Under the pieces are notes generated by a model, which was not told where the DNA came from, made no database searches, and worked only from the letters and a program-made list of their open reading frames with translations. Positions 17,088 to 27,799 of a stretch of DNA of 64,000 nucleotides are shown piece after piece (the stretch's first letter is position 1; each line of letters begins with the position of its first letter). Made by a program: the position numbers and the translations under genes. The DNA is from Limnohabitans sp. (GTDB lineage: Bacteria; Pseudomonadota; Gammaproteobacteria; Burkholderiales; Burkholderiaceae_C), in the NCBI RefSeq assembly GCF_017848645.1, contig NZ_JAFEIF010000007.1:62001-126000 (forward strand). The letters run 5' to 3'.

Positions 17088-19754
17088 TCAGGCGGGCTGC
17101 AGGGCTTGCAGCAGCTCGGTTTCGATCTCGATTTGTGCCCGGTTGTGCTGCAGGGCGGGGCCGCTGATGAGGAAGGTGTCTTCGACCCGCTCACCCAAGG
17201 TGCTGATCTTGGCCAAGTGCAGATGGATGCCATGCAGCGCCAGCACACGGGCCACGCTGTAGAGCAAACCGATGCGGTCGCTGGCCGAGATGCTGAGCAA
17301 CCATTTTTGGCCTTGCTCGTCCGGGTTCAGGGTGACCCGGGGGGTGACCGGGAAACTCTTGACGCGGCGCGAGACCCGGCCACGAGACGGCGAGGGCAGG
17401 GGGCCTTGCTGCTCCAGAGTCTGGGTCAGGCCAGACTCGACCATGCTCATCAGCTCCCGGTAATGCTCGGGCAGCATGGGCGTGACGATCTGGAAGGTGT
17501 CCAGTGCCCACCCTGTGCGGGTGGTGTGGATTTTGGCGTCCAGAATGCTGAAGCCCGCTTGGTCAAAATGACCGCAGATGCGGGCGAACAAATCCGATTG
17601 GTCGGGCGTGTAGACCAGCACCTGCAATCCTTCACCGACCGGGGAGTGTCTGGCGCGCACGATGGTGCGTGACTGTTCGGGTGCTTGTTGGGCCACATGG
17701 CGCGAGAGCTGGCGCGCATGCCAGGCGATGTCGGAGGCGTCGTGGCGCATGAAGTAGCTCAAGTCGAGCGTGTCCCACAGCGCCTTGTGGCCTTCGTGGG
17801 GCTGGGCCTGGCGGGCCAGCTCGATCAGGGCCTCGCGTTTGCGCGCTTCCACTTCGGCATTGGCATCGGGGGCGCGGCCACCCAGCACACGCAAGCTCGA
17901 TTTGTAGAGGTCTTCCAGCAGCTTGCCTTTCCAGGCGTTCCAGACCTTGGGGCTGGTGCCCCGAATATCGGCCACGGTGAGCAGGTACAGGGCCGTCAAG
18001 CGGCGCTCGTTGCCCACGCGCTGGGCAAACCGGGCGATGACTTCAGGGTTGCCCAGGTCTTCTTTTTGTGCCACGCGGCTCATGGTCAGGTGTTCGCTGA
18101 CCAGGAACTCGATCAGCTGCCCGTCTTCCTTGCCGATCTGGTGCTGGCGGCAGAAGGTGCGCACTTCGGCGCAGCCCAGCTGCGAGTGGTCGCCGCCGCG
18201 GCCTTTGGCGATGTCATGGAAGAGCGCTGCGGCGTACAAGATCCAGGGCTTATCCCAGCCGCTGGCCAGTTGGGAGCAAAAGGGGTACTCGTGCGTGTGC
18301 TCGGCCATGAAAAAGCGCCGCACATTGCGCAGCACCATCAGGATGTGCTGGTCCACCGTGTAGGCGTGGAACAGGTCGTGCTGCATCTGACCCACGATGC
18401 GGCGAAACACCCACAGGTAGCGCCCAAGCACCGAGGTTTCGTTCATCAGGCGCATCGCATGGGTGATGCCCTGGGGTTGTTGCAGGATCTGCAAAAACGT
18501 CTGGCGGTTGACCGGGTCGGCGCGAAAGCGGCCGTTCATGATGGCGCGCACGTTGTACAGCGCCCGCAGCGTGCGTGCCGACAGGCCTTTGAGGCCAGGG
18601 GTGGCCTGGTAGAGCAAAAAGGTTTCGAGGATGGCGTGCGGGTGCTTTTGGTACAGGTCGTCACTGGCCACTTCGATCAGCCCGGCTTTTTCAAAAAAGC
18701 GTTCGTTCAAGGGGCGAAAGTGGTCAATGCTCTCGCCGCGCTCGGTTTTGAGGCGGTCTTCGATGTTGAGCAGCAAGATCTGGTTGAGCTGCGTGACTGC
18801 CTTGGCCGCCCAATAGTATTGGCGCATCAGTTTTTCACTGGCGCGCAAGGCCAGCCGGCCCTCGGGTGTGATGTCCGAGGCATAGCCAAAGCTTTCGGCC
18901 ACGTTGGTTTGCAGGTCAAACACCAGTCGGTCTTCACGGCGCTTGGCTTGCAGGTGCAAGCGGGCGCGGATCAGGCCCAGCAGGGCTTCGTTGCGTTTGA
19001 TTTGGCGCGCTTCGAGCGGCGTGGCCAAGCCTTTGCGGGCCAACTCGTCCCAGCTGTGGCCCAGGCCTGCGGCGCGGGCCACCCACAAAATCATCTGCAG
19101 GTCGCGCAAGCCCCCGGGGGACTCCTTGCAGTTGGGCTCCAGGGCGTAGGGGGTTTTGTCAAACTTGGTGTGCCGCTGGTGCATTTCCAGGGTCTTGGCC
19201 ACCAAAAAGGCTTGCGGGTCCATGGCCGCCTGAAATTGCTTTTGGAATTCGGTGAACAGTTTGGTGTTGCCCGTCACACGGCGCGACTCCAGCAAAGAGG
19301 TCTGCACCGTGATGTCCTTGGCCGATTCGGCCAGGCATTCATCCAGGCTGCGCACACTGGAGCCAATTTCCAGGCCCGTGTCCCAGCAGCTGCCGATGAA
19401 GCGCTCGAGCTGCGCCTGCAGCGCCGGGTCGCCCTCCGGGGTTTGGCCGGGAGGCAGCAACACCAGCACGTCCACGTCAGAGTGCGGGAACAGCTCGGCG
19501 CGGCCAAAACCGCCCACCGCCACCAGCGCCAGCTCGGGGGCGAAGCCCGCGTTTTGCCACAGCTGAATGAGCAAACCATCGGCCAGGATGGCCAGTTGTT
19601 TGAGGGTTTGTTTGAGGCCCCGCACGGCCGAGCCACTGTTGGCCAGGGTTTGCAGCACGGCCGCCTTGTCGCGCTTGTAGGTCTCGCGCAGGGAGGCCAA
19701 ATCAGCCAGGTCGGCCGGAGCGGCCAAATTTGGCAAGGGGGCCGGGACACCCAT
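17088..19754 (-). CDS. glnD: [Protein-PII] uridylyltransferase / uridylyl-removing enzyme
   Basis: This 888-residue bifunctional nitrogen sensor adds UMP to PII (GlnB/GlnK) when glutamine is low and removes it when glutamine is high. Domains in order: nucleotidyltransferase with [19 protein letters not shown] near residue 80-100; GlnD/PII-uridylyltransferase linker; HD domain with [16 protein letters not shown] near residue 510; and two C-terminal ACT domains (about 705-780 and 815-888) that bind glutamine. Length fits the family. It starts one base after the map stop codon, so map and glnD are cotranscribed. Confidence 0.96.
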   Translation of the reverse strand: MGVPAPLPNLAAPADLADLASLRETYKRDKAAVLQTLANSGSAVRGLKQTLKQLAILADGLLIQLWQNAGFAPELALVAVGGFGRAELFPHSDVDVLVLLPPGQTPEGDPALQAQLERFIGSCWDTGLEIGSSVRSLDECLAESAKDITVQTSLLESRRVTGNTKLFTEFQKQFQAAMDPQAFLVAKTLEMHQRHTKFDKTPYALEPNCKESPGGLRDLQMILWVARAAGLGHSWDELARKGLATPLEARQIKRNEALLGLIRARLHLQAKRREDRLVFDLQTNVAESFGYASDITPEGRLALRASEKLMRQYYWAAKAVTQLNQILLLNIEDRLKTERGESIDHFRPLNERFFEKAGLIEVASDDLYQKHPHAILETFLLYQATPGLKGLSARTLRALYNVRAIMNGRFRADPVNRQTFLQILQQPQGITHAMRLMNETSVLGRYLWVFRRIVGQMQHDLFHAYTVDQHILMVLRNVRRFFMAEHTHEYPFCSQLASGWDKPWILYAAALFHDIAKGRGGDHSQLGCAEVRTFCRQHQIGKEDGQLIEFLVSEHLTMSRVAQKEDLGNPEVIARFAQRVGNERRLTALYLLTVADIRGTSPKVWNAWKGKLLEDLYKSSLRVLGGRAPDANAEVEARKREALIELARQAQPHEGHKALWDTLDLSYFMRHDASDIAWHARQLSRHVAQQAPEQSRTIVRARHSPVGEGLQVLVYTPDQSDLFARICGHFDQAGFSILDAKIHTTRTGWALDTFQIVTPMLPEHYRELMSMVESGLTQTLEQQGPLPSPSRGRVSRRVKSFPVTPRVTLNPDEQGQKWLLSISASDRIGLLYSVARVLALHGIHLHLAKISTLGERVEDTFLISGPALQHNRAQIEIETELLQALQPA

Positions 19755-19755
19755 C

Positions 19756-20577
19756 TCAGGCCGAGACCAGGGCTGGCGCGTTCACAAAGGCGGGCACGGC
19801 TGGGGAGCCTGCCGACACGGTGAGCACTTCGTAGCCCTTTTCGGTGACCAGCACCGTGTGCTCCCACTGGGCCGACAGCGAATGGTCTTTGGTGACGATG
19901 GTCCAGCCGTCGCCCATTTCCTTGATGTCGCGTTTGCCGGCGTTGATCATGGGCTCAATCGTGAAGACCATGCCTGCCACCAGTTGCGTGAGGGTGCCGG
20001 GTTTGCCGTAGTGCAGCACTTGCGGCTCTTCGTGGAAAACCTGACCGATGCCGTGGCCGCAAAACTCACGCACCACCGAAAAGCCGTGGCCCTCGGCAAA
20101 TTTCTGGATGGCGTGCCCGATGTCGCCCAGGTACGCGCCGGGTTTGACCTGCTCAATGCCTTTCCACATGGCGTCGTAGGTCAGTGTGGCCAAGCGTTTG
20201 GCGGCTATCGAGGCATCGCCCACATGGAACATGCGGCTGGTGTCGCCATGCCAGCCGTCCTTGATGACGGTGATGTCGATGTTGACCGAGTCACCCTTTT
20301 TGAGCGGTTTGTCGTTCGGGATGCCGTGGCACACCTGGTGGTTGACCGAGGTGCAGATCGATTTGGGGTAGGGCTTGTAGCCCCCGGGCGCGTAGTTCAG
20401 TGGGGCTGGAATGGCTTGCTGCACATCGACGATGTAGTCGTGGCAGAGCTTGTCGAGTTCGTTGGTGGTGACACCTGGCTTGACGTAAGGGGTGATGAAG
20501 TCCAGAACTTCGGAGGCCAGGCGGCCAGCTACGCGCATAGCAGCGATGTCGTCGGCATTTTTGATGGTGATGGTCAT
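19756..20577 (-). CDS. map: Methionine aminopeptidase, type I
   Basis: This 273-residue metalloenzyme removes the initiator Met from new proteins. The pita-bread fold ligands are in place: [19 protein letters not shown] (two Asp), [13 protein letters not shown] (His), FTIEPMI (Glu) and AQWEHTVLV (Glu). The start at 20577 gives [15 protein letters not shown], standard for the family; the frame continues 30 codons further upstream without homology. It is directly followed by glnD. Cytoplasmic, essential housekeeping function in most bacteria. Confidence 0.95.
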   Translation of the reverse strand: MTITIKNADDIAAMRVAGRLASEVLDFITPYVKPGVTTNELDKLCHDYIVDVQQAIPAPLNYAPGGYKPYPKSICTSVNHQVCHGIPNDKPLKKGDSVNIDITVIKDGWHGDTSRMFHVGDASIAAKRLATLTYDAMWKGIEQVKPGAYLGDIGHAIQKFAEGHGFSVVREFCGHGIGQVFHEEPQVLHYGKPGTLTQLVAGMVFTIEPMINAGKRDIKEMGDGWTIVTKDHSLSAQWEHTVLVTEKGYEVLTVSAGSPAVPAFVNAPALVSA

Positions 20578-20696
20578 GGGGCGATTATCCCATTGGGGCC
20601 GTGTGAACGCCATGGTTGGGCTGGAAAACCATCGGCGCAGCTTGTTCAGTGACCCACGGGTAAACACCGATTCTGGCTGGGCTGGTGCATTTGTAT

Positions 20697-20708
20697 TCTG
20701 TATACAGA
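20697..20708. promoter_or_regulatory. 12-bp perfect palindrome, likely GntR operator
   Basis: The sequence tctgtatacaga is fully self-complementary and ends one base before the ATG of the GntR-family gene at 20710. Its TGTATACA core is the type of site bound by FCD-subfamily GntR repressors. A weak minus-10 (tattct at 20694) would overlap it and place the transcript start at or near the ATG. Confidence 0.65.
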
Positions 20709-20709
20709 C

Positions 20710-21396
20710 ATGAATTCATCCCTCCTCCAACTCACTGCCGCCCCGGACCTGGTGGAGCAGGTTTACAGCCGTTTGCTCGACGCCATCAGCGAGGGGACTT
20801 TGCTGCCGGGCGAGCGCCTGACGCAGGAAGACTTGGCCCAACAACTGGCCGTGTCGCGCCAGCCGGTGCTGCAGGCCCTTCGTTTGCTGAAAAAAGACGG
20901 TTTTGTGGAGGACGCGCCGGGCCGCGGTGTGCGCGTCACACAACTCGATGTGGGCTGGATCGCCCAGGTCTACCAGGTGCGTGGCAGCCTGGATGCGCTG
21001 GCTGTTCGGCTGGCGGCTGAGCGCGGGGCCCGGTTTGATGCAGACGTGATGCGCCAAGGGCGCCTGGCCGAAAGCGGGCGCGATGTGCAGGCCATGATCC
21101 AGGCCGATTTGGCCTTTCACCGTGCCATTTACCAAGCCTCTGGCAACCCGCTCATCGCCCAAAGCATTGCGCTGCATTGGCACCACCTCAAGCGTGTCAT
21201 GGGCGCTGTGCTGCAGTCGTCTCACCAGCGGCAAACCGTGTGGGACGAACACGAAGCCATCGCGCAAGCCATCTCCGCAGGCGACGCCGATGGGGCGGTG
21301 CGCTTGGTGCAAGAACACGCCTATGAGGCCAGCGTGCAACTCACGGCCCGACTTTCCGAACAAATTCAACACCTCAAAACAGGAGCACAAGCATGA
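20710..21396 (+). CDS. GntR-family transcriptional regulator, FCD subfamily
   Basis: This 228-residue repressor/activator has an N-terminal winged helix (about residues 12-75, with GERLTQEDLAQQLAVSRQPV as the recognition region) and a C-terminal FCD ligand-binding domain (about 85-220). FCD metal-ligand positions are visible: DLAFHRAIY (Asp and His), WDEHEAI (His) and VQEHAYEA (His). Regulators of this group usually sense the sugar acid or organic acid that the neighbouring enzymes degrade. The stop overlaps the ATG of the PhyH gene (ATGA), so it is the first gene of the operon it presumably controls through the palindrome at 20697. No Shine-Dalgarno precedes the ATG. Confidence 0.9.
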   Translation: MNSSLLQLTAAPDLVEQVYSRLLDAISEGTLLPGERLTQEDLAQQLAVSRQPVLQALRLLKKDGFVEDAPGRGVRVTQLDVGWIAQVYQVRGSLDALAVRLAAERGARFDADVMRQGRLAESGRDVQAMIQADLAFHRAIYQASGNPLIAQSIALHWHHLKRVMGAVLQSSHQRQTVWDEHEAIAQAISAGDADGAVRLVQEHAYEASVQLTARLSEQIQHLKTGAQA

Positions 21397-22265
21397 GACT
21401 GACCCCCGAACAACTCGAACAATTTGACCGCGAGGGTTATTTGTTTTTCCCCGGTCTGTTCACCCCCGAAGAAACCAAAAACCTGACCGATGCCGTGCCC
21501 GAGCTGTACAGCCGCCGCGAGGCCTACAACGTGCGCGAAAAAGGCAGCGACGCCGTGCGCACCAACTTTGCGGCCCACATGTACAGCGAGCCCTTTGCCA
21601 AGCTGGCCCGCCACCCCCGCATGATCGAGCCCGTGCAAGACCTGTTTGGCGAAGAGCTTTACATGCATCAGTTCAAGATCAACGGCAAGATGGCCTTTGA
21701 GGGCGATGTGTGGCAGTGGCACCAGGACTACGGCACCTGGCTCAACGACGACATGATGCCCACCGAGCGCGCCATGAACGTGGCGATCTTCTTGGACGAC
21801 GTGAACCCCTTCAACGGCCCGCTGATGTTCATCCCCGGCAGCCACAAAAAGGGCGTGGTGGAGGCCAAACACGACCTGTCCACCACCAGCTACCCCCTGT
21901 GGACGGTGGACAACGACCTGATCGCCCAGTTGGTTGAGCGCGCTGGTGGCAAAGAAGGCGGCATCGTCAGCCCCACCGGGCCAGCCGGCTCCATGATCTT
22001 GTTCCACAGCTGCTTGGTGCACGCCTCGGCCAGCAACCTCTCGCCATGGAACCGGGTGAGCGTTTACCTGAGCCTGTGCGCCGTGTCCAACCACATCCGC
22101 CGCCACAAGCGCCCCGAATACATCGCCCACCGCGACTTCACGCCCATCAGCTGCTTGCCCGACGACTGCCTGGTGAACAGCTACCCGGTGGACTTGCCCT
22201 GGAAGGGCGGCATGCCCGAAAGCACCCTGAAAACCTCGCTCGATGTCTTGAAAGAAGCCGCATGA
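21393..22265 (+). CDS. Phytanoyl-CoA dioxygenase (PhyH) family, EctD-like
   Basis: This 290-residue Fe(II)/2-oxoglutarate oxygenase has the His-x-Asp metal pair in WQWHQDYGTWLNDDMMP near residue 108-125, the distal His in LVHASASN and the 2-oxoglutarate-binding Arg in SPWNRVSVY. The segment between, AIFLDDVNPFNGPLMFIPGS, is the same as in ectoine hydroxylase EctD, and length also fits EctD. The EctD signature FHSDFETWH is altered, and no ectABC genes are near, so ectoine is not a safe substrate. It overlaps both its neighbours by ATGA and sits between the GntR regulator and a DRL/SAF oxidoreductase. It would hydroxylate a small molecule in the cytoplasm. Confidence 0.85.
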   Translation: MRLTPEQLEQFDREGYLFFPGLFTPEETKNLTDAVPELYSRREAYNVREKGSDAVRTNFAAHMYSEPFAKLARHPRMIEPVQDLFGEELYMHQFKINGKMAFEGDVWQWHQDYGTWLNDDMMPTERAMNVAIFLDDVNPFNGPLMFIPGSHKKGVVEAKHDLSTTSYPLWTVDNDLIAQLVERAGGKEGGIVSPTGPAGSMILFHSCLVHASASNLSPWNRVSVYLSLCAVSNHIRRHKRPEYIAHRDFTPISCLPDDCLVNSYPVDLPWKGGMPESTLKTSLDVLKEAA

Positions 22266-23605
22266 ACCTGCACGCCAAACTCCTGCAACGCGCCGCCGAA
22301 AACCGCCCCATCCGCATCGGCCTGATCGGTGCGGGCAAATTCGGCTCCATGTACTTGGCGCAAATTCCGCGCACCCCCGGCGTGCACTTGGTGGGCATTG
22401 CCGACCTGTCGCCCGACGGTGCCCGCGCCAACCTGGCCCGCGTGGGCTGGGAAGCTGAGCGCCTGACCGCCAAGAGTCTGGACGATGCCGTGAAACACGG
22501 AACCACCCATGTAGGTGACGACTGGCAGAGTCTGGTGCGCCATCCGGCGGTGGATGTGGTCGTGGAATGCACGGGCTCGCCCCTGCACGCGGTGGACCAC
22601 ATTCTGGAAGCTTTTGCCCATCGCAAACATGTGGTCAACGTGACGGTGGAAGCGGATGCGTTTTGCGGCCCCTTGCTCGCCACCCGCGCTCAGACAGCAG
22701 GCGTGGTCTATTCGCTGGCCTTCGGTGATCAGCCTGCGCTCATTTGCGATTTGGTGGACTGGGCACGCACCTGCGGTTTTCCGGTGGTGGCAGCCGGTCG
22801 GGGTCACAAATGGCTGCCGCACTTCAGCGAATCCACCCCCGAGACGGTGTGGGGCTATTACGGCCTCACGCCCGAGCAGGCCGAGCGCGGGGGCCTGAAC
22901 CCCAAAATGTTCAACAGTTTTCTGGACGGCTCCAAGCCCTCGATCGAGAGCACGGCGGTGTCCAATGCCACAGGTTTGGGCGTGCCCAGCAACGGTTTGC
23001 TCTACCCCCCCGCCAGCGTGGAAGACATTCCGTATGTCACCCGCCCGATCTCGGAAGGCGGCGTTTTGGAGCGCAAGGGCATGGTCGAGGTGATCTCGAG
23101 CCTGGAGACCGATGGCCGCAAAATTCCCTACGACATCCGCATGGGCGTGTGGGTCACGGTCGAGGCCGAGACCGATTACATCAAGAACTGCTTTGAAGAG
23201 TACAACGCCCACACCGACCCGTCGGGCCGCTACTTCACCCTCTACAAACGCTGGCACTTGATTGGCCTCGAAGTGGGCGTGAGTGTGGCCAGCGTTGCCC
23301 TGCGCAACGAGCCCACAGGCGTGGCCATCGGCTGGAACGCCGACGTGGTGGCCACCGCCAAGCGCGACCTGAAACCCGGCAACATGCTGGACGGCGAGGG
23401 CGGCTACACCGTCTGGGGCAAGCTGCTGCCTGCCGCCACCTCCAAGCGCATGGGCGGCGTGCCACTGGGCCTGGCCCACGGCGTCAAAGTCATTCGCCCC
23501 GTGGCCAAAGGCCAAAGCCTGACTTGGGACGATGTGGCCATGGACATCAGCACCCATGCTTACAAAATCCGGCGCGAAATGGAGGCGACTTCGGTGCTGG
23601 GGTGA
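22262..23605 (+). CDS. DXR-like (DRL) / SAF-domain oxidoreductase
   Basis: This 447-residue protein opens with a Rossmann motif (GLIGAGKFGSMY at about residue 19), continues with a homoserine-dehydrogenase-like NAD(P) domain (VVECTGSPLHAVDHIL), a catalytic domain, and ends in a SAF-type domain (about 365-435, with RDLKPGNMLDGEGG and RPVAKGQSLTWDDV). This plan is that of the DRL family, first known from the Brucella enzyme that replaces DXR in the MEP isoprenoid pathway; many homologues have other, unknown reactions. The start at 22262 overlaps the PhyH stop (ATGA). Context suggests a catabolic reductase or isomerase acting on the PhyH product. Family call moderately sure, function open. Confidence 0.75.
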   Translation: MNLHAKLLQRAAENRPIRIGLIGAGKFGSMYLAQIPRTPGVHLVGIADLSPDGARANLARVGWEAERLTAKSLDDAVKHGTTHVGDDWQSLVRHPAVDVVVECTGSPLHAVDHILEAFAHRKHVVNVTVEADAFCGPLLATRAQTAGVVYSLAFGDQPALICDLVDWARTCGFPVVAAGRGHKWLPHFSESTPETVWGYYGLTPEQAERGGLNPKMFNSFLDGSKPSIESTAVSNATGLGVPSNGLLYPPASVEDIPYVTRPISEGGVLERKGMVEVISSLETDGRKIPYDIRMGVWVTVEAETDYIKNCFEEYNAHTDPSGRYFTLYKRWHLIGLEVGVSVASVALRNEPTGVAIGWNADVVATAKRDLKPGNMLDGEGGYTVWGKLLPAATSKRMGGVPLGLAHGVKVIRPVAKGQSLTWDDVAMDISTHAYKIRREMEATSVLG

Positions 23606-23627
23606 TCGATCCTGCACGTTCTAATCT

Positions 23628-23660
23628 AAAAGCCGTGCCGCTTGTGCTGCGCGGCTTTTT
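23628..23660 (+). terminator. Terminator after the GntR-PhyH-DRL operon
   Basis: An 11-bp stem with one wobble (23628-23638 with 23649-23659) ends in five T. It closes the operon 23 bp after the DRL stop codon and precedes purL. Confidence 0.8.
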
Positions 23661-23800
23661 CCTTGTTGAAAAAGACAATCCTTTGTCTGTCTATCTCGCC
23701 GCCAGATAAGGGTTTCCCCCGTTAAAATACCGCCTTTGCCGGCCAGCCCCAGTCAGCGGCCCCGGAATGACGGTTTTCTGTCTCTTTACAAGGCCACCCC

Positions 23801-26800
23801 GTGTCCCTGCACATCACGACTTTTGAAGGCGCCAGCGCCCTCAGCGACTTTCGTATTGCTCAGCTTTTGCCACGTTTGGCAGCCATTTCGCCGCAAATTC
23901 AGGGCATTTCAGCCCGTTTTGTGCACCTGGTCGCCACCACTGAACCCCTGCAAGACGGCCAAAAGCAAACCTTGTCGGCCTTGTTGACCTACGGTGAGCC
24001 TTATTCGGGCCCTGTCGATGGCCCCCTGATTGTGGTCAGCCCCCGTATCGGTACGGTCTCCCCATGGGCCTCCAAAGCCACCGACATTGCCCACAACTGC
24101 GGTTTTGAGCTGCGCCGGGTCGAGCGCTTGACCGAATACCGTTTGACCATGAAATCGGGCCTGCTCAGCACGGCCAAATTGACTCCGGAGCAACTGGGCC
24201 AAGTGGCCGCTGTGTTGCACGACCGCATGACCGAGTCGGCCATGCCCAGCCGCGATGATGCAGCGGCCTTGTTCACCGCCCTGGAGCCCGCGCCCATGGA
24301 CCATGTGGACGTGCTCGGCGGTGGCCGCGCTGCACTTGAAACGGCCAACAAGACCTGGGGCCTGGCCCTGGCCGATGACGAAATCGACTACCTGGTCAAA
24401 GCCTTCACGGGTCTCAAGCGCAACCCCACCGATGTGGAGTTGATGATGTTTGCGCAGGCCAACAGCGAGCACTGCCGCCACAAGATTTTCAACGCCGAGT
24501 TCACCATCGACGGCGTGGCCCAGCCCAAGAGCCTGTTCGGCATGATCCGCAACACGCACCAGCTCAGCCCCCAGCACACGGTGGTGGCCTATTCGGACAA
24601 CGCTTCGGTGATGGAAGGCCACACGGTGGAGCGTTTTGTGGCCCGAACTTCAGGGCATGGCGCGGCTTACCAGAGCGAACAAGCCTTGCACCATGTGCTC
24701 ATGAAGGTCGAGACGCACAACCACCCGACCGCGATTTCACCGTTCCCCGGCGCATCCACAGGCGCGGGCGGCGAGATCCGCGACGAGGGCGCCACAGGCC
24801 GCGGCTCCAAGCCCAAGGCCGGTTTGAGCGGTTTTACCGTGTCCAAACTCTGGGGCGGCATGTCGGACCAAGCGGGCGGCAAGCCCGAGCACATCGCCAG
24901 CCCGCTGCAAATCATGACCGAAGGCCCTTTGGGTGGCGCGGCTTTTAACAACGAGTTTGGTCGCCCCAACTTGCTGGGCTATTTCCGCGAATACGAACAA
25001 ACCGTGGACGGCGTGGTGCGTGGTTACCACAAGCCCATCATGATCGCGGGCGGTCTGGGTCAGATCGACGCCGAGCAAACCCAAAAGATCGAATTCCCTG
25101 CCGGCAGCTTGCTGATCCAGCTGGGCGGTCCCGGCATGCGCATCGGCATGGGCGGCAGCGCGGCCAGCTCCATGGCCACCGGCACCAACGCCGCGAATCT
25201 GGACTTTGATTCGGTGCAGCGCGGCAACCCCGAGATCGAGCGCCGGGCGCAAGAGGTCATCAACCACTGCTGGGCGCAGGGAGCCAAGAACCCGATCCTG
25301 GCCATCCACGACGTGGGCGCGGGCGGTTTGTCCAACGCCTTCCCTGAATTGACCAACGACGCGGGCCGAGGCGCACGCTTTGATTTGCGCGCCGTCAAGC
25401 TGGAAGAGTCGGGCTTGTCGCCCAAAGAAATTTGGTCGAACGAAAGCCAAGAGCGCTATGTGTTGGCGATTGCGCCCTACTCTTTGGCACAGTTCACGGC
25501 CTTTTGCGAACGCGAGCGTTGCCCGTTTGCAGTCATTGGCGTGGCGACCGACGAGCGCCAACTGGTGCTGGAAGACAAAGGCAGTGAATCACCCGTCGAT
25601 ATGCCCATGGACGTGCTGCTGGGCAAGCCACCCAAGATGCACCGCGACGTGAAGACCGTGGTGCGCCAGTCGCCTGCCATGGACCTGACGGGTGTCTCGC
25701 TGCAAAAAGCCGTGATCGACGTGCTCAGCCACCCCACCGTGGCGTCCAAGCGTTTTCTCATCACCATCGGTGACCGCGCCGTGGGCGGCCTCACGCACCG
25801 CGACCAGATGGTCGGCCCTTGGCAAGTGCCTGTGGCCGATGTGGCCGTGACCCTGGCCGACTACCAAGGCTTTGCGGGTGAAGCCATGAGCATGGGCGAG
25901 CGCACGCCGCTGGCTTCGCTCAATGCCGCAGCGTCTGGCCGCATGGCCGTGGCCGAAGCCATCACCAATTTGCTGGCCGCGCCCATCGAGCTGCCCCGCG
26001 TCAAGATGTCGGCCAACTGGATGGCCGCTTGCGGCGAGCCGGGCGAAGACGCGGCACTCTATGAAACCGTCAAGGCCGTGGGCATGGAACTGTGCCCGGC
26101 GCTCGACATCTCGATCCCGGTGGGCAAAGACAGCTTGTCGATGCGCACGCAGTGGACCGACAACGGTGAAACACACAAAGTCACCTCGCCGGTCAGCTTG
26201 ATCGTCACCGCCTTTGCCAGCCTGCCCGATGTGCGCGGCACGTTCACGCCTCAGCTGGACGCAAAAACCGATGACACCAGCTTGCTCTTGATCGACCTGG
26301 GCCAAGGCCGCAACCGCATGGGCGGCAGCGTGCTGGGCCAGGTGCTGGGCCAGTTTGGCGACAGCGTGCCCGATTTGGAAGAACCACAAGCCCTGGTCAA
26401 TTTGGTCAAGGCCATCAACACCTTGCGTGCCCAAGGCCAGATCCTGGCCTACCACGACCGCAGCGACGGCGGCTTACTCGCCGCTGTGGCCGAAATGGCT
26501 TTTGCAGGCCATGTGGGCGTGGCCCTCAATGTGGACATGTTGGTGACCGAGGGCGACGGCATCACCGACAGCCGCGCAGATCACGGCGACGCCAAGAACT
26601 GGGCAGGCCAAGTCAGCGCCCGCCGCGACGAACTCACCCTCAAAGCCTTGTTCAACGAAGAGCTGGGCGTGGTGTTGCAGGTGCGCACGGCCGAGCGCAA
26701 TGCGGTGCTGCAAACCCTGCGCGAACACGGCCTGTCCAAACACACGCATGTGATCGGCAAGACCCGCCCTGTGCAATCGACCATCCAAAAAGGCGTGGGC

Positions 26801-27787
26801 GAACTCAGCATCTGGCGCGACACCAAAGAGGTGTTTGCCGCCAAACTGGAAGACCTGCACCAGGTCTGGGACAGCGTGAGCTGGAAGATTTGCCAGCAGC
26901 GCGACAACCCCGCTTGCGCCGATGCCGAACACGCCGCTGCGGGCCGCGTTGACGACCCCGGCATGCATGTGGCGCTGAGCTTTGACCCGGCTGACAATGT
27001 GGCCGCGCCATTCCTGAATTTGTCGCGCCCCAAAGTGGCCATCTTGCGCGAGCAGGGCGTCAATTCGCATGTGGAAATGGCCTACGCCTTCCACAAAGCC
27101 GGTTTTGAGTCGCACGACGTGCACATGACCGACCTGCAATCGGGCCGCGCCAACTTGGCCGACTTCCAAGGCCTGGTGGCTTGTGGCGGCTTCAGCTACG
27201 GCGACACCTTGGGCGCAGGCAGCGGCTGGGCGCGCTCCATCACCTTCAACCCCGCTTTGGCTGAGCAGTTCAAGGGCTTCTTTGGCCGCACTGACACCTT
27301 TGGTCTGGGTGTGTGCAACGGCTGTCAGATGTTTGCGGAACTGGCCGACATCATCCCAGGCGCGCAAGACTGGCCACGCTTCACCACCAACCAGAGCGAG
27401 CGTTTTGAAGCGCGTCTGTCCATGGTCGAGGTGCTCGAATCCCCCAGCTTGTTCTTGCAAGGCATGGCGGGTAGTCGCTTGCCGATTGCCGTGGCGCACG
27501 GCGAAGGTTTTGCCAACTTCAAACACCGTGGCAACGCGGCGCAGGCTTTGGGTGCCATGCGCTTTGTGGACAACCACGGCCAGGCCACGGAGGCGTACCC
27601 GTTCAACCCCAACGGCAGCGCGGGGGGCCTCACGGCCGTGACCACCGCCGATGGACGCTTCACGGCCATGATGCCGCACCCTGAAAGGGTGTTCCGCAAT
27701 GTGCAGATGAGCTGGACGAGTGGCGACATTTCGGCCACCAGCCCCTGGTTGCGCGTGTGGCAAAACGCGCGCAAGTGGGTGGGTTGA
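23801..27787 (+). CDS. purL: Phosphoribosylformylglycinamidine synthase
   Basis: This 1328-residue single-chain enzyme converts FGAR and glutamine to FGAM in purine synthesis. Order: N-terminal PurS-like domain, linker, two AIR-synthetase-type halves ([18 protein letters not shown] near residue 305 opens the first ATP-binding half), and a C-terminal class I glutaminase domain from about 1076, with nucleophile Cys in GVCNGCQMF near 1170 and His-Glu in PHPERVF near 1292. The start is GTG at 23801, giving [10 protein letters not shown] as expected. Single-chain large PurL is the usual form in proteobacteria. Confidence 0.97.
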   Translation: MSLHITTFEGASALSDFRIAQLLPRLAAISPQIQGISARFVHLVATTEPLQDGQKQTLSALLTYGEPYSGPVDGPLIVVSPRIGTVSPWASKATDIAHNCGFELRRVERLTEYRLTMKSGLLSTAKLTPEQLGQVAAVLHDRMTESAMPSRDDAAALFTALEPAPMDHVDVLGGGRAALETANKTWGLALADDEIDYLVKAFTGLKRNPTDVELMMFAQANSEHCRHKIFNAEFTIDGVAQPKSLFGMIRNTHQLSPQHTVVAYSDNASVMEGHTVERFVARTSGHGAAYQSEQALHHVLMKVETHNHPTAISPFPGASTGAGGEIRDEGATGRGSKPKAGLSGFTVSKLWGGMSDQAGGKPEHIASPLQIMTEGPLGGAAFNNEFGRPNLLGYFREYEQTVDGVVRGYHKPIMIAGGLGQIDAEQTQKIEFPAGSLLIQLGGPGMRIGMGGSAASSMATGTNAANLDFDSVQRGNPEIERRAQEVINHCWAQGAKNPILAIHDVGAGGLSNAFPELTNDAGRGARFDLRAVKLEESGLSPKEIWSNESQERYVLAIAPYSLAQFTAFCERERCPFAVIGVATDERQLVLEDKGSESPVDMPMDVLLGKPPKMHRDVKTVVRQSPAMDLTGVSLQKAVIDVLSHPTVASKRFLITIGDRAVGGLTHRDQMVGPWQVPVADVAVTLADYQGFAGEAMSMGERTPLASLNAAASGRMAVAEAITNLLAAPIELPRVKMSANWMAACGEPGEDAALYETVKAVGMELCPALDISIPVGKDSLSMRTQWTDNGETHKVTSPVSLIVTAFASLPDVRGTFTPQLDAKTDDTSLLLIDLGQGRNRMGGSVLGQVLGQFGDSVPDLEEPQALVNLVKAINTLRAQGQILAYHDRSDGGLLAAVAEMAFAGHVGVALNVDMLVTEGDGITDSRADHGDAKNWAGQVSARRDELTLKALFNEELGVVLQVRTAERNAVLQTLREHGLSKHTHVIGKTRPVQSTIQKGVGELSIWRDTKEVFAAKLEDLHQVWDSVSWKICQQRDNPACADAEHAAAGRVDDPGMHVALSFDPADNVAAPFLNLSRPKVAILREQGVNSHVEMAYAFHKAGFESHDVHMTDLQSGRANLADFQGLVACGGFSYGDTLGAGSGWARSITFNPALAEQFKGFFGRTDTFGLGVCNGCQMFAELADIIPGAQDWPRFTTNQSERFEARLSMVEVLESPSLFLQGMAGSRLPIAVAHGEGFANFKHRGNAAQALGAMRFVDNHGQATEAYPFNPNGSAGGLTAVTTADGRFTAMMPHPERVFRNVQMSWTSGDISATSPWLRVWQNARKWVG

Positions 27788-27799
27788 GACCGTGAACGC

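Noticed and set aside
17685-19823. A 712-residue reading frame opposite glnD
   Set aside because: It mirrors the strong codon bias of glnD in GC-rich DNA, has no recognisable domain, and is His/Gln/Val-rich as antisense shadows are.
23683-23728. ttgtct and taaaat as a purL promoter
   Set aside because: The boxes are 34 bp apart, about twice the needed spacing.
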